Part shown: piece after piece, positions 7,832-18,822 of the stretch
How the letters are laid out: each line of letters begins with the position of its first letter
Position numbering within the stretch: the first letter of the stretch is position 1
DNA from: Allobosea sp. WAO
Lineage (GTDB): Bacteria; Pseudomonadota; Alphaproteobacteria; Rhizobiales; Beijerinckiaceae
DNA: 64,000 nt
Assembly (NCBI RefSeq): GCF_001509835.1
Contig: NZ_JXTJ01000003.1
Coordinates: 62,001-126,000, forward strand
Direction: 5' to 3'
Position numbers and translations under genes: made by a program
The notes under the pieces: model-generated
Told to the model about the DNA's origin: nothing
Databases searched by the model: none
The model's input: the letters and a program-made list of their open reading frames with translations, nothing else

Positions 7832-8746
7832 ATGACGTCTGAGCTCGTGCCCGGGCGCCTCTCGGTGCCCTCCCTCTCGGCGCTCGCAGCCTTCGAGGCG
7901 GCGGCGCGCCATGGCAGCTTCACCCGCGCCGCCGAGGAGATGAACCTGACGCAAGGGGCGGTCAGCCGCCAGGTCGCCCTGCTCGAGCAGAGCCTCGGCC
8001 TGAGCCTGTTCGAGCGCGTCAAGAAGCGCGTCAGCCTAACACCGGCCGGGGCCGCCTATGCCGCGGAAGTCCGCGACGGCCTGTCCCGGCTCGCCGCAGC
8101 CACCTTGTCGGCTATGGCCTTTCGCGGCGCCGCCGGCTTGCTGCATCTCGCCATTCTGCCGACATTCGGCACGCGCTGGCTGATTCCGCGGCTGCCGCGC
8201 TTCACCGAGGCGCATCCCGGCGTCACCATCAATTTCTCGACGCGGATCGTGCCTTTCGACTTCGCCCATGATCCCGCCGATGCGGCGATCCATTTCGGCC
8301 ATCCGGTCTGGCCGGGTGCGCGGCTGCACCGGCTGATGGGCGAAGAGGTCGTGCCGGTGGCAGCGCCGGCACTGGTCGCGCGCGCCGGCCTCACCGAGGC
8401 CGCCGACCTATTGCGCCAGCCTTTGCTGCAGCAGTCGACACGGCCGCGAGCCTGGGCCGACTGGCTGGAGAAACAGGGCCTGCCGCCGGAGCGTGCGCTG
8501 ATGGGCCCGCGCTTCGAGCAGTTCGCCATGGTGGCGCAGGCCGCGGTCGCCGGTCTCGGCATCGCCATCGTACCGCGCCTCCTCGTCGAGGACGAACTGC
8601 GCTCCGGTGCACTCGTCATACCCGTAGACCGGCCGGTGCGCGGTCCGGAGGGCTACTACCTCGTCTATCCCGAAGCCAAGGCGAGCCTGCCGACCGTGAT
8701 CGCCTTCCGCGACTGGCTGCTCGGCGAATGCGAGGGCGCCGGCTAG
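7832..8746 (+). CDS. LysR family transcriptional regulator (GcvA-like)
   Basis: The 304-residue protein has an N-terminal winged helix-turn-helix (residues about 12-70, with LSALAAFEAAARHGSFTRAA and LTQGAVSRQVALLEQ). A substrate-binding co-inducer domain follows. The IRFGHPVWPG-like stretch (IHFGHPVWPGARLH) is typical of the GcvA/TrpI/AmpR group. It is transcribed away from the aminoadipate-semialdehyde dehydrogenase gene and toward an FAD oxidase gene 80 bp downstream, so it is the obvious candidate regulator of this catabolic cluster. The co-inducer is unknown; a lysine-pathway intermediate is the natural guess. Confidence 0.9.
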   Translation: MTSELVPGRLSVPSLSALAAFEAAARHGSFTRAAEEMNLTQGAVSRQVALLEQSLGLSLFERVKKRVSLTPAGAAYAAEVRDGLSRLAAATLSAMAFRGAAGLLHLAILPTFGTRWLIPRLPRFTEAHPGVTINFSTRIVPFDFAHDPADAAIHFGHPVWPGARLHRLMGEEVVPVAAPALVARAGLTEAADLLRQPLLQQSTRPRAWADWLEKQGLPPERALMGPRFEQFAMVAQAAVAGLGIAIVPRLLVEDELRSGALVIPVDRPVRGPEGYYLVYPEAKASLPTVIAFRDWLLGECEGAG

Positions 8747-8826
8747 CGCCTCTCGACAGGATAGGAAAGCCGCGCCAATCATGCGAAAAGGTCACGAACC
8801 TTCCCTTCGCAGTCGCAGGTCCCCGC

Positions 8827-10050
8827 ATGCCCTCCGCTCCTGAAACCGCAGATGTCGTGATCGTCGGTGGCGCCGCGATCGGCTCCTCCGCTGCCTATCA
8901 TCTCGCGGCCGATCCCGGCTTCAACGGCAAGGCCGTGGTGATCGAAAAGGACCCGACCTATCGCTATTCGGCTTCGGCCCTGTCGGCGGCCTCGATCCGC
9001 CAGCAGTTTTCGAGCGCGGTGAACATCCGCATCTCGCTGCATGGCATCGGCTTCCTACGCGGCATCGGCAGCCATCTTTCGGTCGATGGCGAAGTTCCCG
9101 CCATCGATCTGCATGAGGGCGGCTATCTCTATGTCGCGAGCGGCGAGGGCGCTCCGGTGCTCGAGGCCAATCAGCGGCTGCAGCAGGTCGAGGGCGCCGA
9201 TATCGCTCTGCTGTCGACCGAAGCGCTCGGCGCCAAGTTCGGCTGGCTCAACACCTCGGATCTCGCCTGCGGCACCTATGGCGTCAGCGGCGAGGGCTGG
9301 TTCGACGGCTGGGCCCTGCTCCAGGCTTTCCGCAAGAAGGCCCGCTCGCTGGGCGTCGAGTACCGCCAGGGCGAGGTCAGCCGCTATATCGTCGAGGGCG
9401 GGCGGGTCATCGGCGTCGAGCTCGCCGACGGCAGCCGCATCGCTTGCGGAGCGGTGGTCAACGCCGCCGGCTCGCACGGCGCGCGGCTCGCCGGGACGGC
9501 CGGCGTCTCGATCCCGGTCGCGCCGAAGAAGCGCTACGTCTTCACCTTCACCTGCAAGGGCGAGGTCGACAACTGCCCGCTGCTGATCGACACCTCCGGT
9601 GCCTATTGCCGGCCGGAGGGCAAGCGCGGCGCCGAAGGGCAGATGTTCATCTGCGGCGCTTCGCCGGTGGGCGGGCAGCAAGATCCCGACTGGGACGAGA
9701 AGGCCGCCGATGTCGAGGATGTCGACTGGTCCTTCTTCGAGGAGACGGTTTGGCCGGCGCTGGCCCATCGCATCCCCGCCTTCGAGGCGATCCGCCCCGG
9801 CCGGGCCTGGGCCGGCCCCTATGACATGAACGGGCTCGACGGCAACGCGATCGTCGGCCCCGCCGTGGGGGTGGGCAATCTCTATCTGGCCAACGGCTTC
9901 TCCGGTCATGGCCTGCAGCAATCGCCGGCAGTCGGGCGCGGCCTCGCCGAGCATATCGCGCACGGCCGCTATCTGAGCCTCGACCTTGCCGATCTCGGGC
10001 ACGAGCGCATCGTCGCCGGCCGGCCGCTGCGTGAGGCCAACATCATCTGA
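8827..10050 (+). CDS. FAD-dependent amine/amino-acid oxidoreductase (DAO family)
   Basis: The 407-residue product has the Rossmann FAD motif VVIVGGAAIGSSAAYHL at residues about 9-25. The overall layout is that of the D-amino-acid oxidase/sarcosine oxidase family, including GGYLYVASGEG, a central catalytic beta-sheet domain and a C-terminal FAD contact in NLYLANGFSGHGLQQSPAVG. No signal peptide or membrane segment is seen, so it is cytoplasmic. The ATG at 8827 is preferred over an upstream in-frame ATG because it places the dinucleotide fold at the very N-terminus and has AGG 7 bases upstream. Next to AmaB, an oxidase of a cyclic or D-amino acid such as pipecolate (AmaA role) is plausible, but the substrate is not proven. 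Confidence 0.87.
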   Translation: MPSAPETADVVIVGGAAIGSSAAYHLAADPGFNGKAVVIEKDPTYRYSASALSAASIRQQFSSAVNIRISLHGIGFLRGIGSHLSVDGEVPAIDLHEGGYLYVASGEGAPVLEANQRLQQVEGADIALLSTEALGAKFGWLNTSDLACGTYGVSGEGWFDGWALLQAFRKKARSLGVEYRQGEVSRYIVEGGRVIGVELADGSRIACGAVVNAAGSHGARLAGTAGVSIPVAPKKRYVFTFTCKGEVDNCPLLIDTSGAYCRPEGKRGAEGQMFICGASPVGGQQDPDWDEKAADVEDVDWSFFEETVWPALAHRIPAFEAIRPGRAWAGPYDMNGLDGNAIVGPAVGVGNLYLANGFSGHGLQQSPAVGRGLAEHIAHGRYLSLDLADLGHERIVAGRPLREANII

Positions 10051-10056
10051 GGCAGG

Positions 10057-10082
10057 CTCCGCGGCTCCTCGGGATGAGGGCG
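10057..10082. repeat. Half copy of the GGCTCCTCAGGATGAGG-type intergenic repeat
   Basis: GCGGCTCCTCGGGATGAGGG just after the FAD oxidase stop matches the right arm of the elements at 48986-49096, 45219-45329 and 30166-30276. The left arm is missing. It is probably a decayed or solo half-element of that dispersed family. Confidence 0.5.
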
Positions 10083-10119
10083 GCGGGAACATCCAAGCCA
10101 GAACGAGGGGAGCAACGCC

Positions 10120-10626
10120 GTGATCGATGTCGCCTATGCCGTCACCATGGCGCGCTACAACGCCTGGCAGAACGAGAATCTCTACGGTGCCGCCGCGACG
10201 CTGAGCGATGCGGCGCGCAGGCAGGATCGCGGCGCCTTCTTCGGCTCAATCCACGGCACCTTCTGCCATCTGCTCTGGGGCGACCGGATGTGGCTCCACC
10301 GCTTCTCCGGCACGCCGAAGCCCGACGTGCCCGGCAGCGAATCCGCCCGCATGATCGAGGACTGGGACGAGCTCATCGCCGAGCGGCGCGCGACCGACGC
10401 CCTGATCGGCGACTGGGCGGCCGGGCTTTCTGCGGAATGGCTCGCCGGCGACCTGAGCTGGGTCTCCGGCATCTCGCGCCGCGAGCTTGCACGGCCTCGG
10501 GCGCAACTCGTCGTCCACTTCTTCAACCACCAGACCCATCATCGCGGCCAGGTCCACGCCATGCTGACAGGTGCTGGCGTGAAGCCGGGCGATACCGACC
10601 TCGTGCTGGTCGACATGCGCGGCTGA
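10120..10626 (+). CDS. DinB family protein
   Basis: The 168-residue protein has the four-helix DinB/YfiT fold. The metal-ligand histidines are visible in SIHGTFCHLLWGD (first His) and in the C-terminal NHQTHHRGQVHAML motif. Members bind a divalent metal and include thiol-dependent transferases, but most, including this one, have no known reaction. The start is a GTG at 10120 with a strong GAGGGGAG about 8 bases upstream. It follows the FAD oxidase after 69 bp containing a half repeat and may be a separate unit. Confidence 0.88.
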   Translation: MIDVAYAVTMARYNAWQNENLYGAAATLSDAARRQDRGAFFGSIHGTFCHLLWGDRMWLHRFSGTPKPDVPGSESARMIEDWDELIAERRATDALIGDWAAGLSAEWLAGDLSWVSGISRRELARPRAQLVVHFFNHQTHHRGQVHAMLTGAGVKPGDTDLVLVDMRG

Positions 10627-10752
10627 GCCCGGCCGATCCCTCGCTGGACGCAGGCGTTTGCCCATGGGCCATGCCGCTCCTGCATGTGTGGCGTCTTGTC
10701 CGGATTCGAACGCTCTGCGCATGGTTCGGCTATCGGATCCGGAGAGATCACC

Positions 10753-11385
10753 ATGCCTGAACTATCGACCTTGCTGGCCTTCACTCTGGTCGCCCTGGGG
10801 ATGGTGCTGACGCCCGGGCCAAACATGGTCTACTTGATCTCGCGCTCGATCGCGCAGGGGCCGATGGCGGGCATGGTCTCGCTCGGCGGCATCGCGCTCG
10901 GCTTCCTGTTCTACGTCTTCTGCGCCGCCTTCGGCATCACCGCGCTGATCTTCGCGGTGCCCTATGCCTATGATGCGCTCCGGCTGCTTGGCGCCGGCTA
11001 TCTGCTCTGGCTGGCCTGGCAGTCCCTGCGCCCGGGTGGCCGCTCGCCCTTCCATGTCCGCGATCTCCCGCATGACGGGCCGCGCAAACTCTTCATGATG
11101 GGTTTGCTGACCAGCCTGCTCAATCCGAAGATCGCGATGTTCTATCTCGCGCTGCTGCCGCAGTTCATCGATCCGGCGGCGGGCAGCGTGCTCAGCCAGT
11201 CGATCCTGCTCGGGCTGATCCAGATCGTCGTCAGCGTCAGCGTCAATACGCTGATCACCTTCGCCGCGGGCGGCATCGCACTATTCCTGCGCACCCGGCC
11301 GCTCTGGTCGCTCGCCCAGCGCTGGCTGATGGGCACGGTGCTCGCCGGCTTTGCCCTGCGGATGGCCTTCGAGGCGCGGCGCTGA
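10753..11385 (+). CDS. LysE/RhtB family amino-acid exporter
   Basis: The 210-residue integral membrane protein has about six hydrophobic helices. It carries the family hallmark GMVLTPGPNMVYLISRS near residues 16-32 and the mid-protein GLLTSLLNPKIAMFYLALLP. RhtB/LysE proteins export basic or neutral amino acids and related metabolites by proton exchange. The ATG at 10753 is chosen because GGAGAG lies 6 bases upstream; an earlier in-frame start would add a non-conserved leader. It lies near the lysine-type catabolic genes, but the real substrate cannot be deduced from the family alone. Confidence 0.9.
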   Translation: MPELSTLLAFTLVALGMVLTPGPNMVYLISRSIAQGPMAGMVSLGGIALGFLFYVFCAAFGITALIFAVPYAYDALRLLGAGYLLWLAWQSLRPGGRSPFHVRDLPHDGPRKLFMMGLLTSLLNPKIAMFYLALLPQFIDPAAGSVLSQSILLGLIQIVVSVSVNTLITFAAGGIALFLRTRPLWSLAQRWLMGTVLAGFALRMAFEARR

Positions 11386-11407
11386 ACGCCGGTCGCCGCG
11401 CGGCATC

Positions 11408-11692
11408 TCAGATGCTGCGCGCGATCGTGAAATCGCCATTCGCAAGGGCAGCTGCCGAGGCCGAGGCTTCGCGGCGCTCGATATCGGCGACCCTGGCGCC
11501 GCGTGGGCCCTTTCTCGCCTCGGCCACCAATGTCTCGACTGTCTCCGGCGCGCCGCAGAGCAGGGCTTCGACCATGCCGTCGCTCCGATTGCGCACCCAG
11601 CCGGTAACCCCCGCCGCGAGCGCGCGCTCCCGCAGCCATTGCCGGTAGCCGACGCCTTGAACCACGCCTGAAATGACGATGTGAAGCATCAT
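11408..11692 (-). CDS. acyP: Acylphosphatase
   Basis: The 94-residue protein matches the small acylphosphatase family along its length. The phosphate-binding loop with catalytic Arg is in [14 protein letters not shown], and the conserved Asn appears in [13 protein letters not shown]. These enzymes hydrolyse acyl phosphates such as acetyl phosphate or carbamoyl phosphate in the cytoplasm. The first ATG (11692) is followed directly by a second one, so the start could be one codon later. It is a single gene, convergent with the LysE-type exporter. Confidence 0.9.
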   Translation of the reverse strand: MMLHIVISGVVQGVGYRQWLRERALAAGVTGWVRNRSDGMVEALLCGAPETVETLVAEARKGPRGARVADIERREASASAAALANGDFTIARSI

Positions 11693-11877
11693 CCTCGCAT
11701 CCTCCGCCCCAGAATGCCCTCGGCATGATCATGGCCGATGACGGCCTTCAGAAGGCGAAGCAGGCGAAGCCTTGCCGGCACAACGGGGAGGACAGGCGCG
11801 AATGCCGGTTCCCTGCCGCCGCACTGATGCTCTAGCTTCGACTTCCTCCGCATTCGGAACCACAGAGAGCGCCGACG

Positions 11878-13086
11878 ATGAGCGACATGACTGCCGAAGA
11901 AGCCAAGGTGACCAGCTGGCTCGGCGAACGCAAGCAGGCGATGATCGACCTCCTACGCGAGATGGTCGACACCGATTCCGGCTCGTACGACAAGGCGGGC
12001 GTCGACCGGGCCGGGCAGGTGCTGGCCCGCTTCCATGAGGCGAACGGCCTGAGCGTCGAGATCGTGCCCGACGCCCGTTATGGCGACGCGGTCAAGGCGC
12101 GCCTGCCCAACCCCGGCGCTAACGACCAGCGGCCGGTGCTGTTGCTCGGCCATCGCGACACGGTCTTCCCCGAGGGCGAACCGACGCGCCGGCCCTTCAC
12201 CGTCAGGGACGGCCGCGCCTACGGACCAGGTGTCGCCGATATGAAGGCCGGTCTCGTCATCGAGGCTTTCGTCGCCGCCGCCTTCGCCGCCAATGGCGGG
12301 CTGAAAGCGCCGCTCATGATGCTGACCACCAGCGACGAGGAGATCGCCTCGCCATCCTCGCGTCCGGTGATCGAGGCGGCGGCGCGCGAGTCGCGCTGCG
12401 TCTTCAATGCCGAGCCGAGCCGGCTTCCGGCCGGCACCGAGTTCGACCGCGACCGCCGGCAGTCGGTCACCTCCGGCCGCAAGGGAGGCGTCTTCATGCG
12501 CGCCGATTTCCAGGGCAAGGCCGCCCATTCCGGCGCGAATTACGAGAAGGGCGTCTCGGCCATCGTCGATCTCGGCCACAAGATTCCGCAGCTCCAGGGG
12601 CTGACCGATCTGGAGGTAGGCGTCACCGTCAATGTCGGGCTGATCGGTGGCGGCCAGACGGTCAACACCGTCGCCCCGCATGCCTGGTGCGAGATCGACC
12701 TGCGCTACCGTACCAAGGCGCAGCGCGACGAGCTGGTCGACGCCATCCGCACCATCGTCGAGACGCCGGTGGTCGAGGGCTCCTCGGCGCAGCTCACCAT
12801 CAAGGGCGAATTCCTGCCGCTGGAGACGACGGCGGAATCGGCCGAGCTCTACGAGGCCTATCGCGACGCGGCCGCCAGTTTCGGCATTGCCGTCACCGCC
12901 GAATACACTGGTGGCTGCGCTGATTCCGGCTTCACCGCGGCGCAGGGCTGCCCGACCCTGTGCAGCGTCGGCCCGGTCGGCGGCATGGCCCATACGCCGG
13001 ACGAGTTCCTCGAGGTCGAAAGCATCGTCCCGGCCGCGCAGACGCTCGCGCTCGCGGTGATGCGCACGGCCGCAAGGATGGAGTGA
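11878..13086 (+). CDS. M20 family zinc metallopeptidase (carboxypeptidase G2-like)
   Basis: This 402-residue hydrolase belongs to peptidase family M20 (glutamate carboxypeptidase/ArgE/DapE group). Zinc ligands and catalytic residues are visible: His and Asp in LLLGHRDTVFPEG, the bridging Asp in YGPGVADMKAGLV, and the Glu-Glu pair in TTSDEEIASPSS. A dimerisation (lid) domain is inserted at about residues 195-305. There is no signal peptide, so it is cytoplasmic. It most resembles the CPG2-like subgroup that removes C-terminal glutamate or cleaves N-acyl amino acids, but substrate assignment needs biochemistry. It is followed by repeat hairpins and the clpB terminator. Confidence 0.88.
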   Translation: MSDMTAEEAKVTSWLGERKQAMIDLLREMVDTDSGSYDKAGVDRAGQVLARFHEANGLSVEIVPDARYGDAVKARLPNPGANDQRPVLLLGHRDTVFPEGEPTRRPFTVRDGRAYGPGVADMKAGLVIEAFVAAAFAANGGLKAPLMMLTTSDEEIASPSSRPVIEAAARESRCVFNAEPSRLPAGTEFDRDRRQSVTSGRKGGVFMRADFQGKAAHSGANYEKGVSAIVDLGHKIPQLQGLTDLEVGVTVNVGLIGGGQTVNTVAPHAWCEIDLRYRTKAQRDELVDAIRTIVETPVVEGSSAQLTIKGEFLPLETTAESAELYEAYRDAAASFGIAVTAEYTGGCADSGFTAAQGCPTLCSVGPVGGMAHTPDEFLEVESIVPAAQTLALAVMRTAARME

Positions 13087-13123
13087 AATCCTCGCAGCCC
13101 GTCAGGCTCGCCCCTGTGGCGAG

Positions 13124-13188
13124 CATCCACGTCTTGAACACCGCGCTTGTCGAAGGAAGACGTGGATGGTCGGGACAAGCCCGACCAT
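13124..13188. repeat. Overlapping hairpins, dispersed intergenic palindrome
   Basis: CATCCACGTCTT (13124-13135) pairs perfectly with 13157-13168. ATGGTCGGG (13166-13174) pairs with CCCGACCAT (13180-13188) around a 5-base loop. The second hairpin uses the same arms as 6030-6052, showing a shared repeat family. It lies between the convergent M20 peptidase and clpB genes. Confidence 0.7.
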
Positions 13189-13243
13189 GACGGAAGGTGC
13201 CTGGAGGTATCGTCTCGTCTTCCCGGCCGAGAATGACGCCGCA

Positions 13244-13274
13244 GAAAAAAGGGCGCCGCTCGCGCGACGCCCTT
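13244..13274 (-). terminator. Rho-independent terminator of clpB
   Basis: On the minus strand a GC-rich stem (AAGGGCG/CGCCCTT arms, 13249-13274) is followed by a run of T residues (13244-13250 as A on the plus strand). It lies 25 bp past the clpB stop, the right place and orientation for intrinsic termination. Confidence 0.8.
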
Positions 13275-13298
13275 CGTTCCACATGACAGCGCAAAAGT

Positions 13299-15920
<2,622 letters not shown>

Positions 15921-16015
15921 CAATATACCTCCGCCCGCCGGTCGCGCCCCGTGGCGGCGGAGCCGGCTGCCTTTCATCAGGATGGAGCCCCCTGTCGGGC
16001 GACCCCTCGTCCAGA

Positions 16016-16047
16016 CAGATAGGTGTTGCATCTGCGCAACGTAAGGG
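16016..16047 (-). promoter_or_regulatory. RpoH (sigma-32)-type promoter of clpB
   Basis: On the minus strand, CCCTTAC (16047-16041) and CCTATCTG (16023-16016) are separated by 17 bases. This is close to the alphaproteobacterial RpoH pattern of a CTTG-type -35 and CYTAT-T-type -10. The spacer contains a GTTGC/GCAAC inverted repeat (16025-16029, 16036-16040). It lies about 95 bp before the clpB ATG, where a heat-shock promoter is expected. Confidence 0.55.
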
Positions 16048-16102
16048 GGGCGGCGGCGGTTTGGGATTGACGATCGCTGCTGCCCCCGCCCAGCGTGCGG
16101 CC

Positions 16103-16432
16103 ATGGTCGGGACTAAGCGGCAACAAGCGATTCGCAAGGCGCTGCGGGCGCTGGCGCCCGGCATTCCGCTCAGCGATGCCGAGATGGTGCTGGAGCTCGC
16201 AGGGCGCAACCAGATGAAGGCCTTGCCGCCGAAGACGGCGCTCTGGCTTGCACTCGGCAGCCATGTCCGCCACAGCCACACCGATTACGACCGGCTGCTC
16301 GCCGAAGGCTATGAGCGCGACGCTGCGCGCTTCTTCGTCGTCGACCAGACCGACGACGTGCTCTCAAGCTGGGGTTGCCAGCGCTCCGTCGCCGATGGCG
16401 ACGAGGATGGCGGCGAGGGGCCCGCCTCCTGA
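16103..16432 (+). CDS. DUF2293 domain-containing protein
   Basis: This small protein of about 109 residues matches the alphaproteobacterial DUF2293 family. Recognisable stretches are [18 protein letters not shown] and [26 protein letters not shown]. Function is unknown. No signal peptide or membrane segment is seen. The C-terminus is acidic and glycine-rich, likely disordered. The start is uncertain: the ATG at 16103 has a poor ribosome binding site, while a TTG at 16061 follows a G-rich stretch and would add 14 residues. It diverges from clpB, so its promoter overlaps the clpB heat-shock promoter region. Confidence 0.75.
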   Translation: MVGTKRQQAIRKALRALAPGIPLSDAEMVLELAGRNQMKALPPKTALWLALGSHVRHSHTDYDRLLAEGYERDAARFFVVDQTDDVLSSWGCQRSVADGDEDGGEGPAS

Positions 16433-16537
16433 TCGATCCGATCTAGGCATTTGATCGATCCCTGCAAGCTCGGCGCTGGATTGCCGGCACCCTGGCATGG
16501 CAAGGTCCCGCCCCGCCGCACTACCGAGGACAAGATC

Positions 16538-17329
16538 ATGCGCGTCGCATCGCTCTACCGCTATCCGGTCAAGGGACTCTCGCCGGAGCCTCTGGCGAGC
16601 GCGGCGCTGCCGACCGGCGGCTACTTCCCGGGAGACCGGCTCTTCGCCATCGAGAACGGCCCGTCAGGCTTCGATCCGGCCGAGCCCGTGCACCAGCCCA
16701 AGATCAAATACCTGATGCTGATGCGCAACGAGTCCCTCGCGCGGCTCAAAACCCGCCATGACGATGCTAGCGGCGAGCTGGTGATCGCGCAGGAGGGCAA
16801 GGAGGAGCTGCAGATCTCGCCGGCAAGCCCGGAAGGCCGGGAACGCCTCTCGGCTTTCTTCGAGGGGTTCATGCCGGACGAACTGCGCGGCCGCCCACGC
16901 CTGCTCGCGGCGCCGGAAGGTTATCGTTTCACCGATTCGCGCTCGGGCTTTCTCTCGATCATCAACCTGGCGAGCGTCGCCGATCTCGCGGCGCGGATGG
17001 GCGCGAACATCGATCCGCTGCGCTTCCGCGGCAATGTCATGGTCGAGGATCTGCCGGCCTGGGCCGAGAATGATCTGGTCGGGAGAGAATTGCAGGGGCC
17101 GGGCGGTTTGCGTCTCTCGGTGATCAAGCGGATCGAGCGCTGCGCCGCCACCAATGTCGATCCGCAAACCGGTGTTCGCGATTTGCAGATCCCCAAAGCT
17201 CTGATGCAGTCCTATGGCCATGTCGACTGCGGGATCTACTGCCGGGTTCTCGCTGGCGGCACCTTGTCCCGCGGAGCCCGGCTCGAAGCCGTCGCAGTGT
17301 CCGAGCCTGTATCGGCGAGCATAGCCTGA
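16538..17329 (+). CDS. MOSC domain-containing protein
   Basis: The 263-residue protein has an MOSC N-terminal beta-barrel domain (MRVASLYRYPVKGLSPE opening) followed by the MOSC domain. The conserved Cys is in IERCAATNVDPQTGVRD, the residue that holds the molybdenum cofactor in mARC/YcbX relatives. Such proteins reduce N-hydroxylated compounds or carry sulfur/molybdopterin. The ATG at 16538 has GAGGA 7 bases upstream and begins exactly at the family's N-terminus. It is convergent with the DUF4167 gene, with a strong hairpin between. No partner reductase is adjacent. Confidence 0.86.
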   Translation: MRVASLYRYPVKGLSPEPLASAALPTGGYFPGDRLFAIENGPSGFDPAEPVHQPKIKYLMLMRNESLARLKTRHDDASGELVIAQEGKEELQISPASPEGRERLSAFFEGFMPDELRGRPRLLAAPEGYRFTDSRSGFLSIINLASVADLAARMGANIDPLRFRGNVMVEDLPAWAENDLVGRELQGPGGLRLSVIKRIERCAATNVDPQTGVRDLQIPKALMQSYGHVDCGIYCRVLAGGTLSRGARLEAVAVSEPVSASIA

Positions 17330-17333
17330 CACG

Positions 17334-17356
17334 AAAAAGGGCCCTTGCGGGCCCTT
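17334..17356 (-). terminator. Intrinsic terminator between convergent MOSC and DUF4167 genes
   Basis: AAGGGCCC (17337-17344) and GGGCCCTT (17349-17356) form a perfect 8-bp stem with a TTGC loop. On the minus strand the stem is followed by a T-run (A at 17334-17338 on plus), so it terminates the DUF4167 transcript. The plus-strand side, ending in only two T residues, may help terminate MOSC. Confidence 0.8.
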
Positions 17357-17392
17357 ATCCGTTCTTGGTGATCGCGTGGCCGCAGCCCGCGC

Positions 17393-18454
17393 TCACTCGG
17401 CCGCGGTATCGCTGTCCGAGCCGAGCGCATCCATGACCTCGCGGGGCGAGCGGCGGCGGCGCGGCGCGCGCTTGGGCTTCTCGCTCTCGGGTGCGGCGTC
17501 GGCGGTCTCCCCCGCAGTTTCTGCGGCGGGGGCAGGGACAGGCGCAGGAGCGGCGACTTCCGGCTCGTCGGAAGCGATGGCAATCGGCACGCGCGTCGGC
17601 GTCGTCAGGAAGGCCGGCAGTGCAGCGGCGATCTCCTGCTCGGCCGCGACGACCGGAGCCTCGGAGCGACGCTGGCGCTCGCCACGCGGCTGACGTTCCG
17701 GACGCCGCTCGCTCTGGCTTGGGGCTGGGGCCGGAGCGAAATCAGGCTGCTCGGCGCCCGGCTGGGCTTCGGGCCGCGGCGTATAGGGGGCCGGCTGCCC
17801 GTCCTGCCGGTCGAACCGGCGCTCGCCACGGTCTCCGCGCTCCTGCCGCTCGCCGCGCTCCTGCCGGTCGTTGCGGTCGAAGCGGCGCTGGCCGTTGCGA
17901 TCCTGATTCCGATCCTGATTCCGATCCTGGTTCCGGTCGAAGTTGCGCTCATTGCGATTCGGCCGCTCGAAGCGCTGGCCGCCGGGCTGGCCTTCGCCGC
18001 CCTCGCCGTCCTGTCTCTGCCCGCCATGACCGTTGACGCCATTGCCGTTGAAGGGCTGGCGCTCGGCCTGCTGGCCACCGGGCTGGAACGCGCCAGCCTC
18101 CTCCTCACCCTCTTCTTCGCCCTCGTCCGGGTCGTCGCTGAAGGCGCGGTTGGGCGGGAAGCTGTGGCCGAACTGCTGGGCCATCTGCTCCTGCGCTGCG
18201 AGCAGGATCCGATAATAATGCTCGGCGTGTTGGAAATAGTTCTCCGCCGCGACCGGGTCACCCGAAGACTGGGCGTCACGTGCGAGCTGGAGGTACTTCT
18301 CCGCGACATGCTGAGCCGTGCCCCTGACCTTGACGTCGGGGCCGTTTGATTCGTAGCTCCGCTGCAACGGGTTGGGAGACTTCCGGTTGCCGCTATTATT
18401 GTTGTTATTATTGTTGTTACGGCCGCGCATGCGCCGGTTCTGACCTGGTCTCAT
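17393..18454 (-). CDS. DUF4167 protein with low-complexity Asn, Arg and Gln tracts
   Basis: The product of about 353 residues opens MRPGQNRRMRGRNN, runs into a pure Asn tract (eight Asn, coded near 18395-18418), then the conserved DUF4167 domain (RSYESNGPDVKVRGTAQH, LARDAQSSGDPVAAENYFQ). The middle is disordered and contains tandem Asn-Gln-Asp-Arg repeats (about 17895-17940). The C-terminus is Pro/Ala-rich, then basic (RAPRRRRSPREVMDALG). The N-terminal domain looks RNA-binding-like and the tail charged, but the function is unknown. An ATG at 18484 would add 10 residues; the ATG at 18454 matches the family start. Gene order prfA-prmC-DUF4167-clpB is conserved in Rhizobiales. Confidence 0.88.
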   Translation of the reverse strand: MRPGQNRRMRGRNNNNNNNNSGNRKSPNPLQRSYESNGPDVKVRGTAQHVAEKYLQLARDAQSSGDPVAAENYFQHAEHYYRILLAAQEQMAQQFGHSFPPNRAFSDDPDEGEEEGEEEAGAFQPGGQQAERQPFNGNGVNGHGGQRQDGEGGEGQPGGQRFERPNRNERNFDRNQDRNQDRNQDRNGQRRFDRNDRQERGERQERGDRGERRFDRQDGQPAPYTPRPEAQPGAEQPDFAPAPAPSQSERRPERQPRGERQRRSEAPVVAAEQEIAAALPAFLTTPTRVPIAIASDEPEVAAPAPVPAPAAETAGETADAAPESEKPKRAPRRRRSPREVMDALGSDSDTAAE

Positions 18455-18822
18455 TCGCGTCAATCTCGCGTTCTGTTCATTCAAGGCAACCTTGCAAGGG
18501 CGTCACATATGTCGTGACGCGCGGCGGGTTGCGACGCCGCGCTGAGGCAATCCGACCTGAAAGGGCTCTGCGCCGATATTGGTCTTCACGCGCTCTTTTC
18601 CAACGGAGCTTCTGCAGCTCCCGACTGAGCGGCGATCTCGCGCGCTCGGTGTCTCGATCTTGCTGTGCCAGTAGCGTCTGTCTTGGCAGTGATCCAAAAG
18701 CCAGGCCGCTTCGCTGGACCTCGCTAAAGGCTATGTGCTGACGACACCGTCTTCAAGACATTGCGTGCATAACCGGTTTTCTCCGCCCTTCCAAGCAAAT
18801 TCGCGCAGGAAACTGTGCAGGA
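18455..18822. other. 368-bp intergenic region between prmC and DUF4167
   Basis: No gene is supported here. It should carry the promoter and leader of the leftward DUF4167 gene. Short GC-rich self-complementary stretches occur around 18515-18545. I see no clear terminator for prmC and no recognisable riboswitch or small RNA. Confidence 0.45.

Noticed and set aside
13087..13298. Small gene in the M20-clpB gap
   Set aside because: The open frames there run through palindromic repeats and the clpB terminator and have no start signals.
18395..18418. CRISPR-like or satellite repeat
   Set aside because: The AAC/AAT triplet run is inside the DUF4167 reading frame and codes for Asn. It has no spacers.
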